Source of the DNA: G965216905 sp965216905
GTDB taxonomy: Bacteria > Actinomycetota > Acidimicrobiia > Spongiisociales > ZC4RG35
Length of the DNA: 64,000 nucleotides
NCBI GenBank assembly: GCA_965216905.1
Contig: OZ244213.1
Coordinates: forward strand, 1,612,001-1,676,000
Direction: 5' to 3'
Part shown: positions 60,429-64,000 of the stretch, one piece after another
How positions within the stretch are numbered: position 1 is the first letter of the stretch
How the letters are laid out: each line of letters starts with the position of its first letter
Notes under the pieces: generated by a model
Told to the model about the DNA's origin: nothing
The model's input: only the letters and a program-made list of their open reading frames with translations
The model's database searches: none
Made by a program: the position numbers and the translations under genes

Positions 60429-61981
60429 TCGACGACGGTACGGCTCTGCTCGCGGAGATACTGCCGGAGGTACCAGGGGCTGAACCCGGTGCCGGTGGTG
60501 CCGGACCCCTTCCACCCGCCGAAGCTCTGGATTCCCGGCCAGGCACCGGTGGTCGCTCCCGCCGTGCGGTTCGCGTAGGTGACACCCGCCTCGATCCGGT
60601 CGAAGAACCGTTGGATCTCGTCTTCGTCGCCGGCGAAGATCCCGGCAGTCAAGCCGTACTCGGTGTCATTGGCCCGTTCGATCGCCTCGTCGAGGTCGTC
60701 GACGGGGCCGACGACCACGAACGGCATGAACAGCTCCCTGGACCACACCCACGAGTCCATGGGTGCCGTCACGACGGTCGGCTCGACGAAGTTGCCTCTC
60801 GCCAGGTCCCCGTCGTCGACGACCGCGCCGCCGGCCAGCACCCGGCCCCCCGAAGACTCCACCTCGGCCACCGACTCGCGGAATCGGTTCATCGTTGCCT
60901 CGTCGATGACCGGACCCATATAGGTCGTTCGGTCGAGCGGGTCCCCGACGGTGAGCTGTCGAGTCTTCTCTGTGAGAGCGTCCACGAAGTCGTCGAACAC
61001 CGGTCGCTCGACGTACACCCGGGACGTGGCGGAGCACTTCTGCCCCTGGAATCCGAATGCACCCCGCAGCACCCCTTCGGCGGCGTCGTCGATGTCGGCG
61101 GAGGCGGTGACGATGGCGGGGTTCTTGCCACCCATCTCGGCGATCACCGGCTTGGGGATGGCTCCCGAGAAGTTGCGGAAGATGCCCATTCCCACGTCGT
61201 AGGAGCCGGTGAAGGTGAATCCGGCGACGTCCGGGTGTTGCACGAGTGCCGAACCGATCACCGATCCGCGTCCGGTCAGCACGTGGAGCGCACCGTCGGG
61301 GACACCGGCGTCTTTCATCACCTGATACAGGTCGAGGGCAGCCATCGCCCCGGTGTTGGACGGCTTCAGCACCACGGTGTTGCCGGTGACCAGCGCGGCA
61401 ATCGTCGGACCGGCCGCCAACGCCATCGGGAAGTTGAACGGAGAGATGACCCCCCACACCCCGTGGGGGCGCATCACCGACACGTTCTTCTCGGAGGGCG
61501 AGAGCTGTCCGAGCTCGCGCACGTAACCGTTGTTGACGGTCATCTGCGAAGAGTGATAGCGGAAGAACTCGACCGTCTCGGCCACGTCGCCCAGTGCCTC
61601 GAGCCGGCTCTTCCCGACCTCGATGGCCACCATGGCCGCCAGCTCGAACTGGCGCTCCTCCATGATGTCGCCGGCTCGCTCCATCATGGCGACCCGGTCC
61701 TGCCAGGGGGTTGCCTCCCACTGGGGCTGGAATGCCTTCGCAGCCGCCACCGCCTCTTTGACGTCGGCGACCGTCGCCTGCGAGTACCGCCCGACGACGA
61801 TGTCGGCGTCGATCGGTGACCGTTCGTCATACGTCTCTTCCGTCGTCCGGGCCTCGCCGTTCACGAAGTACGGATGGTGAACGTCGAGCCGAGCCCGGGC
61901 CGCCTCCAATCCTCGCTCGTACTCGTCGTGGAGTTCCTCGTTGTCCGCCGACATGGTGGCGTAGGTGATCTTCATGGCCAT
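60425..61981 (-). CDS. pruA: L-glutamate gamma-semialdehyde (P5C) dehydrogenase
   Basis: 518 residues of the ALDH4/RocA type: oxidises glutamate semialdehyde from proline or arginine breakdown to glutamate with NAD. It has VISPFNFPMALAAGPTIAALVTGNTVVLKPS, FTGSYDVG, catalytic Glu in IAEMGGKNPAIV, catalytic Cys in FGFQGQKCSATSR, and the SFGGWKGSGTTG end region. The start is ATG 61981 (MAMKITYAT) or 61975. No proline dehydrogenase gene is adjacent; the next gene downstream is the short SDR. Confidence 0.9.
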   Translation of the reverse strand: MAMKITYATMSADNEELHDEYERGLEAARARLDVHHPYFVNGEARTTEETYDERSPIDADIVVGRYSQATVADVKEAVAAAKAFQPQWEATPWQDRVAMMERAGDIMEERQFELAAMVAIEVGKSRLEALGDVAETVEFFRYHSSQMTVNNGYVRELGQLSPSEKNVSVMRPHGVWGVISPFNFPMALAAGPTIAALVTGNTVVLKPSNTGAMAALDLYQVMKDAGVPDGALHVLTGRGSVIGSALVQHPDVAGFTFTGSYDVGMGIFRNFSGAIPKPVIAEMGGKNPAIVTASADIDDAAEGVLRGAFGFQGQKCSATSRVYVERPVFDDFVDALTEKTRQLTVGDPLDRTTYMGPVIDEATMNRFRESVAEVESSGGRVLAGGAVVDDGDLARGNFVEPTVVTAPMDSWVWSRELFMPFVVVGPVDDLDEAIERANDTEYGLTAGIFAGDEDEIQRFFDRIEAGVTYANRTAGATTGAWPGIQSFGGWKGSGTTGTGFSPWYLRQYLREQSRTVVE

Positions 61982-62037
61982 GTCCGAGACGTTAACGAAC
62001 CAACAGCGCGTCCGGCCCGCCGCCCTACAGTGCTGCC

Positions 62038-63330
62038 ATGGTCACACCGGACACCCCCGGTATCGAGACGCTGTCGGTTCATGCAGGGACCCGGCCCGAT
62101 CCGGTGACGGGGGCGCGAGTGCCACCCATCTATCGGAGTGCCTCGTTCGTCTTCGAGGACACCGCCCATGCGGCGTCCCTGTTCAATCTCGAGGTTCCCG
62201 GCCACATCTACTCCCGGATCTCGAACCCCACCGTCGCCGTGTTCGAGGAACGAATGGCGGCATTGGAACGGGGCGTCGGCGCCGTCGCGACGGCGTCGGG
62301 GCAGGCGGCACTGCACCTGGCGGTCGTCACGATGGCGTCGGGAGGCGACCACGTCGTGTGTTCGTCGGCGGTGTACGGGGGGACGGCCAACCTCTTCATC
62401 CACACGTTGCCGCGGTTCGGCATCACCACGACCTTCGTCGACCCTCGCCACCCCGAGGCGGTCGCCGACGCCATCCGGCCCGAGACGAAGCTGGTGATCG
62501 CCGAGACCATCGGCAACCCCACGATGACCGTGCTCGACATTCCTGCCGTCGCCGATGTGGCGCACGATGCCGGAGTGCCGCTCCTCGTCGACAACACGTT
62601 TGCCACCCCGGTGCTGTGCCGCCCCATCGAGCATGGCGCCGACCTGGTGTTCCACTCGGCGACGAAGTTCATCTGTGGCCACGGCACCGACATCGGTGGC
62701 GTCCTGGTGGACGGGGGAACCTTCGACTGGGAGGCGTCGGGGCGACATCCCACCCTGACCGAGCCCTATGCGGCATACCGGGACATCGACTTCGTCGATG
62801 AGTACGGCCCGGCCGCGTTCATCGTCCGTGCCCGCGTGGAGGGTCTGCGCGACTTCGGTGGCACGATGAGCGCCGACACCGCCTTCGCGATGATTCGCGG
62901 CCTGGAGTCGCTGTCCGCCCGGATGGACCGGCATGTGGCAAATGCGCGGCAGATCGTCGAACACCTCGAGAACTCGCCGGCCGTGTCATGGGTCTCGTAC
63001 CCGGGTTCGGAGGCTCATCCCGAGCACCACCTCGCCGCCCGGCTGCTTCCCCGCGGGGCCGGCTCGATCCTCGCCTTCGGGGTTCAGGGCGGCCGGTCGG
63101 CGGGGAGCCGGTTCATCGAATCGGTTCGCCTCTTCAGCCATCTGGCCAACGTCGGTGACGTCCGGTCGCTGGTGATCCACCCGGCATCCACCACCCACCA
63201 GCAGCTGTCCGACGAACAACTGGCCGCAACCGGCATCGACCAGGGCCTGGTGCGCATGTCGGTCGGTCTCGAGGATCCCGATGATCTGATCGACGATCTC
63301 GAACGGGCGCTCCGCCGAGCGACCGCATGA
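62038..63330 (+). CDS. metY: O-acetylhomoserine sulfhydrylase-type PLP enzyme
   Basis: 430 residues of the Cys/Met-metabolism PLP family. IETLSVHAGTRPDPVTGARVPPIYRSASFVF is the MetY-type opening. Then come YSRISNPTVAVFEERMAALE, the PLP Asp in LLVDNTFATP, the PLP lysine in HSATKFICGHGTDIGG, and SHLANVGDVRSLVIHPASTTH. It makes homocysteine from O-acetylhomoserine and sulfide (or methionine with methanethiol). The stop overlaps the alpha/beta hydrolase start (ATGA); homoserine O-acetyltransferases have that fold, but the neighbour looks like an esterase. Confidence 0.9.
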   Translation: MVTPDTPGIETLSVHAGTRPDPVTGARVPPIYRSASFVFEDTAHAASLFNLEVPGHIYSRISNPTVAVFEERMAALERGVGAVATASGQAALHLAVVTMASGGDHVVCSSAVYGGTANLFIHTLPRFGITTTFVDPRHPEAVADAIRPETKLVIAETIGNPTMTVLDIPAVADVAHDAGVPLLVDNTFATPVLCRPIEHGADLVFHSATKFICGHGTDIGGVLVDGGTFDWEASGRHPTLTEPYAAYRDIDFVDEYGPAAFIVRARVEGLRDFGGTMSADTAFAMIRGLESLSARMDRHVANARQIVEHLENSPAVSWVSYPGSEAHPEHHLAARLLPRGAGSILAFGVQGGRSAGSRFIESVRLFSHLANVGDVRSLVIHPASTTHQQLSDEQLAATGIDQGLVRMSVGLEDPDDLIDDLERALRRATA

Positions 63331-64000
63331 AGCTCACCGTCGACGGGCACGAAGTCTTCGCCCATACCGGCGGAGTTGCCGCTCGTCGCGAAGGCGTCGG
63401 CGTCGTCCTGGTTCACGGAGCGGGACAGGATCACTCGGTGTGGGCATACCAGACCCGAATGCTTGCCAACCAGGACATCCCGACCTTCGCACCCGACCTC
63501 CCCGGTCATGGACGCTCGGCCGGTGCCCCAATCGGCACGATCTCCGGTCTCGGCAACTGGCTGCTGTTGTTCCTCGACGCCACCGGGGTCGGCCGGGCCA
63601 TGGTGGTGGGGCACTCCATGGGTTCGTACCTGGCGATTTCGGCTGCGGCGGCGGCTCCGGCCCGGTTCGCCGGATTGGTGTTGACCGGGACCAGCGACCG
63701 AATGCCGGTCCACCCGGCGTTGCTCGACGCCGCCGGGGCCGGCGACCTGCTGGCTGCTGAGCTCATCACCGGATGGACCCACGCCTTCGGTGACCGTTTC
63801 GGCGGGAATCCCAGCCCGGGCCTGTGGGCACGGGGGTTGACCACCCGCCTCCTGGAACGATCACTCGATTCGAGCCTGGCCGTGTCGCTGCAGGCGGTTG
63901 CCACCCACGACCCCACCGAAGACGCGGCGCTGGTCGAGTGTCCGGTCACGGTGGTGGTGGCGGACGACGATCGGATGGCGAACCCGACTGGAGCGGCCCG
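63327..64000 (+). CDS. Alpha/beta hydrolase (C-terminus outside window)
   Basis: First 224 residues. VVLVHGAGQDHSVWAYQTRMLA carries the oxyanion-hole HG; APDLPGHGRSAGAP follows; the nucleophile Ser is in VVGHSMGSYLAI; the Asp is probably in VTVVVADDDRM near the cut. It resembles esterase- and haloperoxidase-like proteins, not the MetX acetyltransferase type. It is translationally coupled to metY (4-base overlap), so a role in the same route is possible. Confidence 0.85.
   Translation, partial: MKLTVDGHEVFAHTGGVAARREGVGVVLVHGAGQDHSVWAYQTRMLANQDIPTFAPDLPGHGRSAGAPIGTISGLGNWLLLFLDATGVGRAMVVGHSMGSYLAISAAAAAPARFAGLVLTGTSDRMPVHPALLDAAGAGDLLAAELITGWTHAFGDRFGGNPSPGLWARGLTTRLLERSLDSSLAVSLQAVATHDPTEDAALVECPVTVVVADDDRMANPTGAA

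Noticed and set aside
1..64000. CRISPR arrays, insertion sequences, phage genes or integrase/att sites
   Set aside because: No regularly spaced direct repeats, transposase or integrase motifs were seen on either strand.

Overview
The window is GC-rich, densely coded chromosomal DNA with mixed GTG/ATG starts, many 1-4 base stop/start overlaps and Actinobacteria-type families: an F420-type deazaflavin oxidoreductase, DUF2510, an ECF sigma factor paired with a DGPF/YCII protein, and a class II photolyase. The long HisA-like protein and the general gene style suggest an environmental actinobacterium, possibly of the Acidimicrobiia. That placement is inference; there is no rRNA here. I see no phage, plasmid, insertion sequence or CRISPR array. 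The only structural RNAs seen are a TPP riboswitch and one tRNA-Lys.

Layout. 0-4 kb: a TPP-riboswitch-controlled thiamine ABC binding protein (cut by the window edge), then divergent pncB/pncA (NAD salvage) and a KAS II. 4-9 kb: membrane protein, GNAT, a cupin coupled to an acyl-CoA dehydrogenase, and a lipoprotein. 9-16 kb: sirtuin, ProA-like dehydrogenase, zinc metallopeptidase, an orphan histidine kinase, a Thr-rich surface protein and a 5'-3' exonuclease. 16-25 kb: serine hydrolase, DUF4386, F420-type oxidoreductase, photolyase plus SDR/DUF2867, cell-wall amidase, a DSD1-like PLP enzyme with a MOSC protein, and an extended SDR. 25.7-26.8 kb: a DUF3179 gene whose conserved CPLC motif starts with an in-frame TGA. 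27-31 kb: transporters, GNAT and an FAD oxidoreductase.

31-41 kb is a signalling island. A cyclic-nucleotide-binding protein plus a metallo-hydrolase (minus strand) diverge from an operon of three overlapping genes: receiver-cyclase, membrane histidine kinase, and a second kinase whose phospho-acceptor His is Asn. A broken third kinase copy, a receiver-only protein and a NarL-type regulator follow. The likely logic is kinase to receiver-cyclase to cyclic nucleotide to the binding protein.

41-50 kb: YCII protein, Gfo/Idh/MocA oxidoreductase, DUF2834, DoxX, a tyrosine phenol-lyase with a divergent Lrp/AsnC regulator, GT39, MFS, and an ECF sigma factor with its DGPF partner. 50-54 kb: endonuclease III, DUF2510, SPFH and NfeD genes, then tRNA-Lys. 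54-59 kb: DUF1801, double GNAT, trypsin-like protease, GNAT, and an unusual fusion of an endonuclease IV-like barrel with a LigD-type polymerase. 59-64 kb: HisA-like protein, shortened NmrA-like SDR coupled to P5C dehydrogenase, a MetY-type enzyme and a partial alpha/beta hydrolase.

Most notable: the candidate selenocysteine DUF3179 protein (25745-26755), the receiver-cyclase/kinase/pseudokinase module (31.4-41 kb), and the endonuclease IV-polymerase fusion (56920-58725).
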